Positions 1 to 7,679 of a stretch of 46,246 nucleotides of DNA are shown here, in pieces. Positions within the stretch are counted from its first letter, which is position 1, and each line of letters starts with the position of its first letter. This DNA comes from Dyadobacter soli (lineage in GTDB: Bacteria; Bacteroidota; Bacteroidia; Cytophagales; Spirosomataceae), in assembly GCF_900101885.1 (NCBI RefSeq), contig NZ_FNAN01000035.1, positions 1 to 46,246 on the forward strand, in the 5' to 3' direction. The notes below the pieces were generated by a model. The model did no database searches, had not been told where the DNA came from, and saw only the letters and a list, made by a program, of their open reading frames with translations. The position numbers and the translations under genes were made by a program.

Positions 1-205
1 CATTGAAACTGTCTTCGAGCGTTCGTTGGCTAAGTCTGTCATTCTCTAAAATGCCATACATTAACAGGTAAAACATCTTTTTACCATGCAGGACTTTGGT
101 GTAATGATCAACCCTGGTAGTTGCCGAAAGATGGGCGATAAGGGCTTCGGGAATGAAACCTAAAAGATGATTGATGTTAACCTTGTGATCTTTAAAAACG
201 GGCAT
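1..205 (-). CDS. IS4-family transposase, N-terminal fragment cut by the window edge
   Basis: Reading leftward from an ATG at 205 the frame stays open to base 1, giving about 68 residues. The segment LHGKKMFYLLMYGILEND followed by LSQRTLED is typical of the N-terminal region of Bacteroidota IS4-type DDE transposases. These excise and reinsert their own element. The catalytic DDE residues lie beyond the window. The element's end should lie between the start codon and the truncated antitoxin gene at 379, but I could not recognise a terminal inverted repeat. Family assignment comes from motif memory, so IS4 is likely rather than proven. Confidence 0.7.
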   Translation of the reverse strand, partial: MPVFKDHKVNINHLLGFIPEALIAHLSATTRVDHYTKVLHGKKMFYLLMYGILENDRLSQRTLEDSFN

Positions 206-312
206 ATCTTGCTGACTATCAATTACTAAAGATAATCAATTTGCCTCGTAAAACCAACAATAAATAACTAAAAATCAACTGATTAACCAATAAAAAACAG
301 CCCCTATGAAAC

Positions 313-342
313 AAAAAAAGTCGGAAGAAAAATCTTCCGACC
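313..342 (-). terminator. Rho-independent terminator after higBA remnant
   Basis: Perfect 9-bp stem GTCGGAAGA / TCTTCCGAC with a 4-base loop. Read leftward it is followed by a run of seven T. It sits between the truncated antitoxin gene and the transposase fragment, so it may belong to the antitoxin transcript or be the guard hairpin of the IS end. Confidence 0.7.
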
Positions 343-378
343 ATGACTGGACGAGAGCCCGGCATTTTTTGTTGTGTT

Positions 379-603
379 TCAATCTTCATTCATCCCCGTT
401 TCTTCCATTCGAATCTTGCTGTATTCATCGGGATCAGGTTCATCGATCGGGTAATGTTCTTCCTCGTACTGGTTGATCAATAATGCGAGAACGTCCGCCT
501 CCCTTGCCTCTGGGCTACCTGCGGGCGCGTCAAATAAGGCATCGATGCGTTTCAATGCTTCGTTATATTCCTCTTCGGTTTCGATCAATTTTACATCTAC
601 CAT
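379..603 (-). CDS. higA: HigA-type antitoxin, truncated (no helix-turn-helix)
   Basis: This 74-residue acidic protein begins two bases after the toxin stop, the usual toxin-first HigBA order. Its sequence (KLIETEEEYNEALKRID, ALFDAPAGSPE, YEEEHYPIDEPDP, IRMEETGM) matches the N-terminal half of COG5499-type HigA antitoxins. Those normally continue for a further 40-60 residues with a Xre-type helix-turn-helix. Here the frame stops at MNED, and none of the three leftward frames beyond it resembles a helix-turn-helix. The protein might still bind and neutralise HigB but should be unable to autorepress its promoter. A nearby IS4-type transposase makes truncation by insertion plausible; that is inference. 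Confidence 0.75.
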   Translation of the reverse strand: MVDVKLIETEEEYNEALKRIDALFDAPAGSPEAREADVLALLINQYEEEHYPIDEPDPDEYSKIRMEETGMNED

Positions 604-605
604 TG

Positions 606-899
606 CTATATCGTTTTTGCGTCAATGCGGTCGTATTCAGCATGAGTGCCCAACCACTTGATCATGATCCTTTTGTGTTCAAAACTGATTCGCGTCACCA
701 TTCGGTAGTGGTTGCCTTTAATATTAAAAATAATCCTTTGATCGGCGATGATATCGGCGCTTCTGAAATCCGCTTTCACATCGTGAAAATCAGTCCACTG
801 GACTTTCCTGACTGTTTTGAACCACGATGTCAGGTAAGCTTTCGCGTCAGGATGAATTTCGTAAAATTCTTTCAATTTTCTGAAACTGATCACATTCAT
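606..899 (-). CDS. higB: HigB-type mRNA interferase toxin (RelE/HigB superfamily)
   Basis: 97 residues, full length for the HigB_toxin family. The start MNVISFRKLKEFYEIHPDAK, the central IIADQRIIFNIKGNHYRMV and the end WLGTHAEYDRIDA are the conserved blocks of this family. Its members cleave ribosome-bound mRNA and are held inactive by the HigA encoded immediately downstream. The ATG at 899 is preceded by a TATTTTTG box. The C-terminal GTHAEYD block with its conserved His is intact, so the toxin looks functional although its partner gene is shortened. Confidence 0.88.
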   Translation of the reverse strand: MNVISFRKLKEFYEIHPDAKAYLTSWFKTVRKVQWTDFHDVKADFRSADIIADQRIIFNIKGNHYRMVTRISFEHKRIMIKWLGTHAEYDRIDAKTI

Positions 900-922
900 A
901 AAATAGTGTGCATTGATTTAAA

Positions 923-930
923 CAAAAATA
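923..930 (-). promoter_or_regulatory. Candidate -7 box for higBA
   Basis: Leftward reading gives TATTTTTG, an exact match to the Bacteroidota TAnnTTTG -7 element, 23 bases before the higB ATG. No clear -33 TTG at the usual spacing was found. It abuts the terminator of the efflux operon. Confidence 0.4.
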
Positions 931-967
931 AAGAGGGAAAGTTGTTGTAGCAGCAACTTTCCCTCTT
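931..967 (-). terminator. Terminator after the RND efflux operon
   Basis: Inverted repeat AAGAGGGAAAGTTG / CAACTTTCCCTCTT (14-bp perfect arms). Read leftward it is followed by TTTATTTTTG. It lies 34 bases beyond the adaptor stop codon and separates the efflux operon from higBA, which is transcribed in the same direction. Confidence 0.8.
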
Positions 968-1000
968 CAATGAACAACCGGTTGATGTTACGGTTTTCTA

Positions 1001-4000
1001 CTACAAATCCTCTCCATTCCGGTACTCCTCCGATGCCTTCTTCACAATCGCGTCACCGTCATGCAAATCACCGAAAACTTCCACCAGCGTATCGACGACT
1101 ACGCCGCGCTTGACGGGTACCCATTCCGCTTTTTTGCCTTTGTCACGGATGACGAACACCTGCTCGCTGGAATTGACGACGGCGGTGGTGGGAACGAATA
1201 GGGTATTGCCGGTGCGCTCCGTGTTGAGCTGTACCTGGGCGTACATGCCTGCTTTCAGCTCGTTCGATCGGTTGTTGACGTCGAATTCAGTCATCATCGA
1301 GCGGTTTTCTTCGGCTAATGTACGGGAGCTGCGGGCGTACACGGCTTTGTACACTTTTTCAGGGCTTGCCGAAACAGTGAAACTCACTTCGCCCTTATTC
1401 GGGATGGCGCTCGACATGTTTTCGGGAATAGCGAGCGTCAGACGGAGTTTAGTATTGTCTTCCAAAATAAATAAAGGCTTTGCTCCGCCTTCACCAGGGC
1501 CTACTAATGCGCCGGGGCTGATATTTCTCTCCGTAATAATGCCGTCGAAAGGCGCGGTTACAGTGAGGTAGCGCGAAAGCTCGGTTTTGGTTTCCATGAA
1601 AGATTTTGCGGCTTGTACATTGCCTTGAGCGACGGCCATCGCGGAGCTGTCGGCAGCGGCTCGGGCCCGGGCAAGATCGAGTTCGTTGAGCGATACGGCT
1701 CCCTCGGTACGGTTGGTTTTTTGTAAACGACTGTAAGTCAATGCGCTGGCCTGGTAGCGAGTGGTGGTCTGCTGCAATGCTGCCTCTGCCGCAATCAACT
1801 GGGCCTTAGCCTGGGTTAACTCGGACATTACTTCCGGCGCCTCCAACACTGACAATACCTGACCTTTCCTGACCACGCTACCCCGGTCGACATTCACGGT
1901 TTTGACAAACCCTTTCACCTTCGGATGAATGCTGACCTTGTTCCACGGCTTTAATTCACCCGGTAATGCGATCTGCTTCGCCGGTTTCATGCTTTTGACG
2001 TAAGCGAGTTCGACGGCGGCTGGTTCTTTGGCGGCAGTTTCCGCGCCGGTTTTGGCTTCGTGACTTTCGCTTGTTTCGGCGGTGCTGCTGCATGCACTCA
2101 TACCGGCCGCGACGGTGATCAGTATCAGAATGGATTTCAGGGTATTCATGGAAACGGATGTTTGGAGTTTTTTACGGAAGAAATTGCTTTCGGGATCTTC
2201 GGGATCGAGCGATACCGAGTTGACGGACGCTTTACGCTGCACCAATGTGAACACAGCAGGCAGAATGAGCAGGGAAGCCAGTGTAGAGGCAATCAGCCCA
2301 CCGATTACAGCCTGGCCAAGTGGCGCGATCTGGTCGCCGCCTTCGCCAAGACCGGATGCCATCGGAATCATACCGGCGATCATCGCTATACTCGTCATAA
2401 GGATCGGGCGGATACGGCTGCCGGCTGCGAGTGTTACGGCTTTATGCGCGTCCTGTAATTGCAGGCGAAGGTTTTCGGCATTGGTTACCATCAAAATCGC
2501 ATTCGCTACCGATACCCCGACGGACATGATCAGCCCCATATAGGATTGCAGGTTCAGCGTAGCGCCGGTCAGCAGCAGCAGGCCAATCGAGCCAACAACT
2601 ACGGCTGGAATGGTCGAAAGTACCACGAGTGACAGCTTGAACGACTGATACGTAGCCGCCAGCAAAAGGAACATTATCACAACGGCGATCAGCAGACCGG
2701 TTTGCAAGCTGCTCAGTGTTTCGGTAAGCAGTTCGGTTTGTCCTTTCAGTTCCACAATAACCCCGCGCGGCGGCTCACCTGCATTCTTAATCGCTTTCTG
2801 AACTGCGGTAGTAGCGGCGCCGAGGTCTTTTTTGTGAATGTTGGCCGTGACGGTCACCAGGCGGTTGGGGCCAGCACGGTCGTATTCGCCGGGCGCTGTT
2901 TTTTCAGAGAATGTGGCCACGTCGGCGAGCAATGGGTTACTTACACCGGTTTTCAGCGGAATGGTACCGATGTCTTCGACGGAGGTCATCTGGTATTCCG
3001 GAATCTGAACCTGAACCTGGTAGGCAAGGCCTTTCGCATCGTCGAGCCAGAGATTTTTATCGGTAAAACGGCTCGATGACGTAGCCGCTACCATCGAGCG
3101 CGCCACTTGCGTGGAGGTAATGCCCAGTTGTCCTGCCCGCTCGCGGTCGATTTTTACGTCCAGGATCGGGTATTGCAACGGCTGGGCGATCTGCACATCG
3201 CGGAGGAATGCGATATGCTGCATTTCTTTCTGGATTTTGCGGGCAAATCTTCCGGCTTCTTCCACGTCTTTGGCAGCCACGCTTACCTCAATCGGTGTGG
3301 AAGCACCCTGGCTCATGATTTTATCCACCAGTTCAATGGGTTCAAATGAAATGGCCAGATTCGGGATCTCCTTCGCGATTCTTGCACGCAGCTTTTCTTT
3401 CAATGCATCCATTCTCACAGGAAACTCCTCTTTCAGCGAAACCTGCAAAACCGCCTCGTGCGGGCCGCTGTTGAACACGAAAATATTGGAAGTACCATAG
3501 CTGGAAGGCACAGTACCCACATAAGCCGAGGATATTTCGACGTGTTCTTTCCCTACTTCCGATTTAATCAGGTTCAAAACCTTTAATGTAGCCTCTTCCG
3601 TGCGCTCCACACGCGTACCGTCGGGTACCCGCATGCGCATCTGGAACTGGTGACTGTTTGCTTTCGGAAGAATGTCGGTACCGATGAGGAAGAACCCGCC
3701 GACGATCAATGCAATGCTGCCGACGAGGTATACCGGCACAATCAGCCGCTTGCCCATAATGCCGCCGAGTACATTCAGGTATTTCAGTTTGAATTTTTCA
3801 AAACCGGTTGGCGGGAGCGACGGGTGCGCGCCTTCCTCTATTACGTCGTGGATTTCCTGGCTATCCAATGCCAATGTGGGCGCCTCGTGGTGCGGATGGT
3901 CTTTCAAAAGCCAGTTCGCAAGGACGGGCACCAATGTCTGCGAAAGCAAAAACGAAGCGATCATCGCAAAACCGACAGCCAGCGAAAGTGGCAGAAACAT

Positions 4001-5374
4001 TGATCTTGGAATACCACTCATGACAAACGACGGCGCGAACACGGCCAAAATCGCGAGCAGAATGAGGAACTCGGGGAATGCAATTTCTTTACATGCGTCC
4101 CAAATGGCCTGCTCCTTCGGTTTGCCCATTTCCTGGTGCTGGTGAATGTTTTCAATGGTCACCGTCGCCTGATCGACGAGTACGCCGATAGCCAGTGCGA
4201 GCCCGCTCAATGTCATGATATTGATGGTTTGTCCAAACAAATTCATCAATATCACCGCTGACAGAATGGAAATAGGAATAGTCACGATTACGATAATCAC
4301 ACTCCGCCAGTCTCTCAGGAAGAGCAACACCATCAAACCGGTAAGCAATGCACCGAGAATCCCCTCTGTGATAAGGCTTTTCAGCGAGTTGGTCACATAT
4401 ACCGACTGGTCGAACTCATAGGAAATCTTCACATCTTCCGGTACTGCATTGCGTAGTTGCGGCAATGCGGCGCGGATATTGTTCACCACGTCGAGCGTGG
4501 AAGCATCGGATTTTTTAACCACAGGAATATACACCGCGCGGCGGCCATTGATCAGCGCATAACTCACGGTTACGTCGGCGCCATCTTCCACCACCCCCAC
4601 ATCGCGGATGAACACGGTAGGGCCTGCACCGACGCGGATCGGGATATTCAAAAAGTCTTCGGGTTTCTTAATGAGCGAGTTGACGGGCGTCATCAATGTC
4701 TTGTCGCCCATGCGAATGTTACCCGCCGGGGAAGGCTGGTTGTTGGCAATAATGGATTTAATGACTTCTTCCGGCGTCAAATGGTAACTTCTGATGCGCT
4801 CCGGGTCGACGCGGACGACGATCGTGCGCTGGTTACCACCAAATGGCGGCGGGCTGGAAACGCCTTCGATACGGCTGAACATTGGCCGAACGCGCGACGA
4901 GGCGAAGTCCTGGATTTCGTTCAGCGACCGCGACGCGCTTTCGAACACCATCTGGCCGATCGGCACCGAACTGGCATCGAAGCGGACTACCTGCGGAGGC
5001 ACGGTACCCTCGGGCATATACGCCTTCGCGCGGGAGACGTTGTTGGCAACCTCGGCAGCAGCCTGCGCCATATCGGTACCGGGATAGAACGAGAGTTTGA
5101 TCAACGACAAACCCTGGATTGTTTTCACATCCACATCGCGGATACCCGACACGTACAGGAAGTGGTCCTGGTAGCGGGTGGCGATGAAACCGTCCATCTG
5201 GTCGGGTGCCATACCGCCGTATGGCTGCACCACGTAAATGGTCGGTAAATCAAGATTTGGGAAAATGTCGACGGGAATGCTCCGGATCGACAAAACCGAG
5301 AAGAATAAGATGCCGATCACGACCACCACAATGGAAATAGGCTGTCGGAGGGCAGTTCTGATGAGTTGATACAT
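1001..5374 (-). CDS. RND efflux permease fused to a HlyD-type periplasmic adaptor
   Basis: 1457 residues, about 400 more than an AcrB-type permease. Residues 1-1050 form a complete RND pump: an N-terminal TM1 with PVDIFPNLDLPTI, two large periplasmic loops, TM4 GLALAIGVLVDQATVTIEN (one Asp kept, the AcrB D408 position is Gln) and TM10 SVGVSVANAILMV. At about residue 1076 the frame continues through MNTLKSILILITVAAGMSAC, which looks like a lipoprotein signal with its lipobox Cys. It then runs into a standard adaptor: lipoyl half-motifs (VDRGSVVRKGQVLSVLEAPE, TVTAPFDGIITERNISPG), a coiled-coil hairpin and a beta-barrel. No stop separates the parts. The internal ATG at 2149 could instead start a free 382-residue lipoprotein adaptor. 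The gene follows the TolC gene by 4 bases, so a full tripartite drug or solvent exporter is encoded. Substrate unknown. Confidence 0.88.
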   Translation of the reverse strand: MYQLIRTALRQPISIVVVVIGILFFSVLSIRSIPVDIFPNLDLPTIYVVQPYGGMAPDQMDGFIATRYQDHFLYVSGIRDVDVKTIQGLSLIKLSFYPGTDMAQAAAEVANNVSRAKAYMPEGTVPPQVVRFDASSVPIGQMVFESASRSLNEIQDFASSRVRPMFSRIEGVSSPPPFGGNQRTIVVRVDPERIRSYHLTPEEVIKSIIANNQPSPAGNIRMGDKTLMTPVNSLIKKPEDFLNIPIRVGAGPTVFIRDVGVVEDGADVTVSYALINGRRAVYIPVVKKSDASTLDVVNNIRAALPQLRNAVPEDVKISYEFDQSVYVTNSLKSLITEGILGALLTGLMVLLFLRDWRSVIIVIVTIPISILSAVILMNLFGQTINIMTLSGLALAIGVLVDQATVTIENIHQHQEMGKPKEQAIWDACKEIAFPEFLILLAILAVFAPSFVMSGIPRSMFLPLSLAVGFAMIASFLLSQTLVPVLANWLLKDHPHHEAPTLALDSQEIHDVIEEGAHPSLPPTGFEKFKLKYLNVLGGIMGKRLIVPVYLVGSIALIVGGFFLIGTDILPKANSHQFQMRMRVPDGTRVERTEEATLKVLNLIKSEVGKEHVEISSAYVGTVPSSYGTSNIFVFNSGPHEAVLQVSLKEEFPVRMDALKEKLRARIAKEIPNLAISFEPIELVDKIMSQGASTPIEVSVAAKDVEEAGRFARKIQKEMQHIAFLRDVQIAQPLQYPILDVKIDRERAGQLGITSTQVARSMVAATSSSRFTDKNLWLDDAKGLAYQVQVQIPEYQMTSVEDIGTIPLKTGVSNPLLADVATFSEKTAPGEYDRAGPNRLVTVTANIHKKDLGAATTAVQKAIKNAGEPPRGVIVELKGQTELLTETLSSLQTGLLIAVVIMFLLLAATYQSFKLSLVVLSTIPAVVVGSIGLLLLTGATLNLQSYMGLIMSVGVSVANAILMVTNAENLRLQLQDAHKAVTLAAGSRIRPILMTSIAMIAGMIPMASGLGEGGDQIAPLGQAVIGGLIASTLASLLILPAVFTLVQRKASVNSVSLDPEDPESNFFRKKLQTSVSMNTLKSILILITVAAGMSACSSTAETSESHEAKTGAETAAKEPAAVELAYVKSMKPAKQIALPGELKPWNKVSIHPKVKGFVKTVNVDRGSVVRKGQVLSVLEAPEVMSELTQAKAQLIAAEAALQQTTTRYQASALTYSRLQKTNRTEGAVSLNELDLARARAAADSSAMAVAQGNVQAAKSFMETKTELSRYLTVTAPFDGIITERNISPGALVGPGEGGAKPLFILEDNTKLRLTLAIPENMSSAIPNKGEVSFTVSASPEKVYKAVYARSSRTLAEENRSMMTEFDVNNRSNELKAGMYAQVQLNTERTGNTLFVPTTAVVNSSEQVFVIRDKGKKAEWVPVKRGVVVDTLVEVFGDLHDGDAIVKKASEEYRNGEDL

Positions 5375-5378
5375 AATA

Positions 5379-6845
5379 TTATTGGTTTATCTGGCTCAGG
5401 AAAATGTCGAGGTCGCCGGCGGCGGCGGCTTTCAGGAGCAGCGAGCGCCATGCATTGCCGTTGGTGACGAACTTGTCGATCTCGGCGCGGTTGAGTGCAT
5501 TCACACTTTGGGCTAATGTAAAAAGGTCGGTCAAACCGCTCTGATAACGCGCTTCGGCCTGGTTGAATGCCGTGCGTGCGGCCGCCAGCTGCACGGGCGT
5601 GAGGCGTGCCTGCGCGAGCGAGAGCTGGAACTGTATTTCCGATTCGCGCGACTGGCGGTCGAGTTGCAGCTGCTGGGTTTGGTATAGTGACTTGAAACGC
5701 TCCACCTGGAATTGCTCGGCGTGATAGTCGTTTCTTACCTTAAAAATGTTGGTCAGGTTCCAGCGTGTGGACACGCCTACCAAGTAGTTATAAACCTGGT
5801 ATTTAACCCCGCTACCGAAATCGGTGCGGAAGGAGTCGTCTTTGTTCAAAATCCCCGAACCGCGTCCCCAGCCAGCACCTACCAGCGACACCGAAGGCAA
5901 ATAGGAACGCTTTACGGCCAGGCTGCGCGCCACAGAAGCGTCGATCTGTGTTTGTGAAAACCTTAATGCCGTGTTTTTAAGAAATGACCCGGTTTCGCCC
6001 GGCACAGCGGGAAGTTGAGAGTAGAAACTCATCGTATCCACCTGAATGCTGTCGTGCAATTCGCCAGTAAGCTCCGAAAACCGGAGCCGCTGTGCTTTTT
6101 CTGACCGTTGACTTTCAAGTAACAGCAATTGTGCTTTGGCATATTCCGCCGCAGCCAGCGAGCTGTCGACGCCCGGCCGCATTCCGGAGGTTACGGCGGC
6201 ATCGGTAACGCGTTTGAAAACAGTAGCGCGTTCCAGGTTCTGCCGCTGTGCGTCGACGAGTTTTTGATTAATTAACAATAATAAATAGGCGTCGACGATT
6301 TTGACCTGGTGCTGAAAAAGCTCGTTCTCATAGTCGGCCTGGGTGCGGGCGAGGTCGGCTTTGGCGGCATTTACATTGGCATTTAATTTACCAAAATTGA
6401 AAACCTTCCAATCGACCATCGCCGTGGTGAAACTGCCGAATGTGGCGGTATAAATGTTTTCGGGACGGATACCACCGGATGGCGACAAGGCGCTACCCTC
6501 GTTGGGCAGGAATGCGCCGGCTACGCTGTTGCTCGTGCCGTAAGTGTATTGATCCTGTACGATGAATGCGGGCAAATAATCGGTTTTGACGGATTTAATG
6601 CGGCTTTCCGCACCACGTATTTCTGCTTGCTTGGCTTTCAGGAAGGGAAAATTACCTTTGCCTTGTTCCAATGCTTCGTGCAGTTTGATTTGCTGCGCAT
6701 TCGCTTGCATACATGCGAGGACTGCGAAAAGCAATGCAAGCCAGCGGTTTTTAATGTCGAAAATCCGGTGCGTGAATCTTTCCGGAGAATGCGCGTTTCC
6801 CGGTGGAAAAAAGCGGGAAACCGAATGATACTGGGAGTGCTTCAT
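5379..6845 (-). CDS. TolC-family outer-membrane efflux protein
   Basis: 488 residues from the ATG at 6845. A hydrophobic stretch WLALLFAVLACMQANAQ at about residues 34-50 reads as a Sec signal peptide with cleavage after ANA. The preceding 33 residues are unusually long, so the true start may be internal. The mature part is rich in Ala, Gln, Leu and Arg helices with the repeated-half pattern of outer-membrane efflux proteins (EAEARYQSGLTDLFTL-like end, LTPVQLAAARTAFNQAEARY). It forms the exit duct for the RND pump encoded 4 bases downstream. First gene of the leftward operon, divergent from the regulator at 7002. Confidence 0.9.
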   Translation of the reverse strand: MKHSQYHSVSRFFPPGNAHSPERFTHRIFDIKNRWLALLFAVLACMQANAQQIKLHEALEQGKGNFPFLKAKQAEIRGAESRIKSVKTDYLPAFIVQDQYTYGTSNSVAGAFLPNEGSALSPSGGIRPENIYTATFGSFTTAMVDWKVFNFGKLNANVNAAKADLARTQADYENELFQHQVKIVDAYLLLLINQKLVDAQRQNLERATVFKRVTDAAVTSGMRPGVDSSLAAAEYAKAQLLLLESQRSEKAQRLRFSELTGELHDSIQVDTMSFYSQLPAVPGETGSFLKNTALRFSQTQIDASVARSLAVKRSYLPSVSLVGAGWGRGSGILNKDDSFRTDFGSGVKYQVYNYLVGVSTRWNLTNIFKVRNDYHAEQFQVERFKSLYQTQQLQLDRQSRESEIQFQLSLAQARLTPVQLAAARTAFNQAEARYQSGLTDLFTLAQSVNALNRAEIDKFVTNGNAWRSLLLKAAAAGDLDIFLSQINQ

Positions 6846-6870
6846 AATTCGGGTTAAAGCGTTTTTTAGA

Positions 6871-6878
6871 CGAAATTA
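6871..6878 (-). promoter_or_regulatory. Candidate -7 box of the tolC-RND operon
   Basis: Leftward reading gives TAATTTCG, 7 of 8 matches to TAnnTTTG, 25 bases before the tolC ATG. It lies exactly 12 bases downstream of an AAATGTTTCC site, the same spacing as at the divergent regulator promoter. Confidence 0.5.
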
Positions 6879-6890
6879 GAGCCCAATTCT

Positions 6891-6903
6891 GGAAACATTT
6901 GGG
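6891..6903. promoter_or_regulatory. Putative response-regulator operator, tolC side
   Basis: GGAAACATTTGGG on the + strand, i.e. CCCAAATGTTTCC in the tolC direction. It matches 12 of 13 bases with the inverted copy at 6947-6959. Binding by the adjacent regulator is inferred from position. Confidence 0.5.
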
Positions 6904-6946
6904 AAACGCAAGTCTGCAATAGACTGTTTATTACCCGATTATCCTT

Positions 6947-6959
6947 CCTAAATGTTTCC
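6947..6959. promoter_or_regulatory. Putative response-regulator operator, regulator side
   Basis: CCTAAATGTTTCC on the + strand, the inverted partner of the site at 6891-6903. It is 12 bases upstream of the TATTTTTG box of the regulator gene, suggesting autoregulation together with control of the pump. Confidence 0.5.
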
Positions 6960-6971
6960 AACTTCAGGGTG

Positions 6972-6979
6972 TATTTTTG
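6972..6979 (+). promoter_or_regulatory. Candidate -7 box of the two-component operon
   Basis: TATTTTTG, an exact TAnnTTTG match, 22 bases before the ATG at 7002. No TTG -33 element at the usual distance. The AAATGTTTCC operator occupies that position instead, as expected for an activator-dependent promoter. Confidence 0.5.
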
Positions 6980-7001
6980 TAAGGTATCTTTTGAAAGAGG
7001 A

Positions 7002-7679
7002 ATGAAAATTTTAGTTGTCGAGGACGAAAAAGGGCTTGCAGAAAGTATCACCGACTACCTTTCCCGCGAGGGTTTCGTATGCGAGGTGGCCAACACGTTC
7101 TGGCAGGCCGACGAGAAGATCAGCCTGTATCAATACGATTGCACAATCGTGGACCTGACGTTGCCGGACGGCAACGGTTTCGACATTATCCAGACATTGA
7201 AAAAGATCGCCGCCGCGACGGGTATTATCATCATTTCGGCGCGCAACACATTGGAAGACAAGCTGAAAGGCCTGGAAATAGGCTCGGACGATTACATGAC
7301 CAAGCCATTCCACCTCTCGGAACTGAATGCGCGGGTGAAGTCGCTGATCCGACGGAGGAATTTTGGAGGAAATAATGATATGACCTGGAAGGATATCCGG
7401 GTGAACCTGCCTGCACGAAAGGTTTTTATTAAAGACAATGAAACCACTTTGTCCAAAAAAGAATACGATTTGCTGCTCTATTTTCTTTCCAATATCGATG
7501 TCGCGCTGACGAAGGAGTCCATTGCCGAGCATCTTTGGGGCGATAACATGGATTCGGCGGATTCGCTGGATATGGTGTATTCGCATATCAAAAACCTTCG
7601 CCGGAAAATCGTGGAAAAAGGAGGAAAAGATTACATTCAATCGATTTACGGGATAGGTTACAAATTCACAGCACCTTGA
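7002..7679 (+). CDS. OmpR/PhoB-type response regulator
   Basis: 225 residues. The start is set at MKILVVEDE because of the AAGAGG ribosome-binding sequence just upstream; an earlier ATG at 6969 lies before the -7 box. Receiver domain about residues 1-118 with the acidic pair E7/D8, phospho-acceptor D51 (TIVDLTLPDGNG), S79 and K101 (YMTKPF). A winged-helix effector domain at about 130-223 ends in the typical HIKNLRRKI and IYGIGYKF. It likely responds to the kinase encoded next and controls the divergent TolC-RND pump plus itself. Its stop codon overlaps the kinase start. Confidence 0.93.
   Translation: MKILVVEDEKGLAESITDYLSREGFVCEVANTFWQADEKISLYQYDCTIVDLTLPDGNGFDIIQTLKKIAAATGIIIISARNTLEDKLKGLEIGSDDYMTKPFHLSELNARVKSLIRRRNFGGNNDMTWKDIRVNLPARKVFIKDNETTLSKKEYDLLLYFLSNIDVALTKESIAEHLWGDNMDSADSLDMVYSHIKNLRRKIVEKGGKDYIQSIYGIGYKFTAP

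Noticed and set aside
473..950. + strand frames opposite higBA
   Set aside because: No family resemblance; the - strand frames match HigB and HigA clearly.
4457..5248. 263-residue + strand frame opposite the RND permease
   Set aside because: No start context or family signal; the opposite strand is a clear RND permease with conserved motifs.
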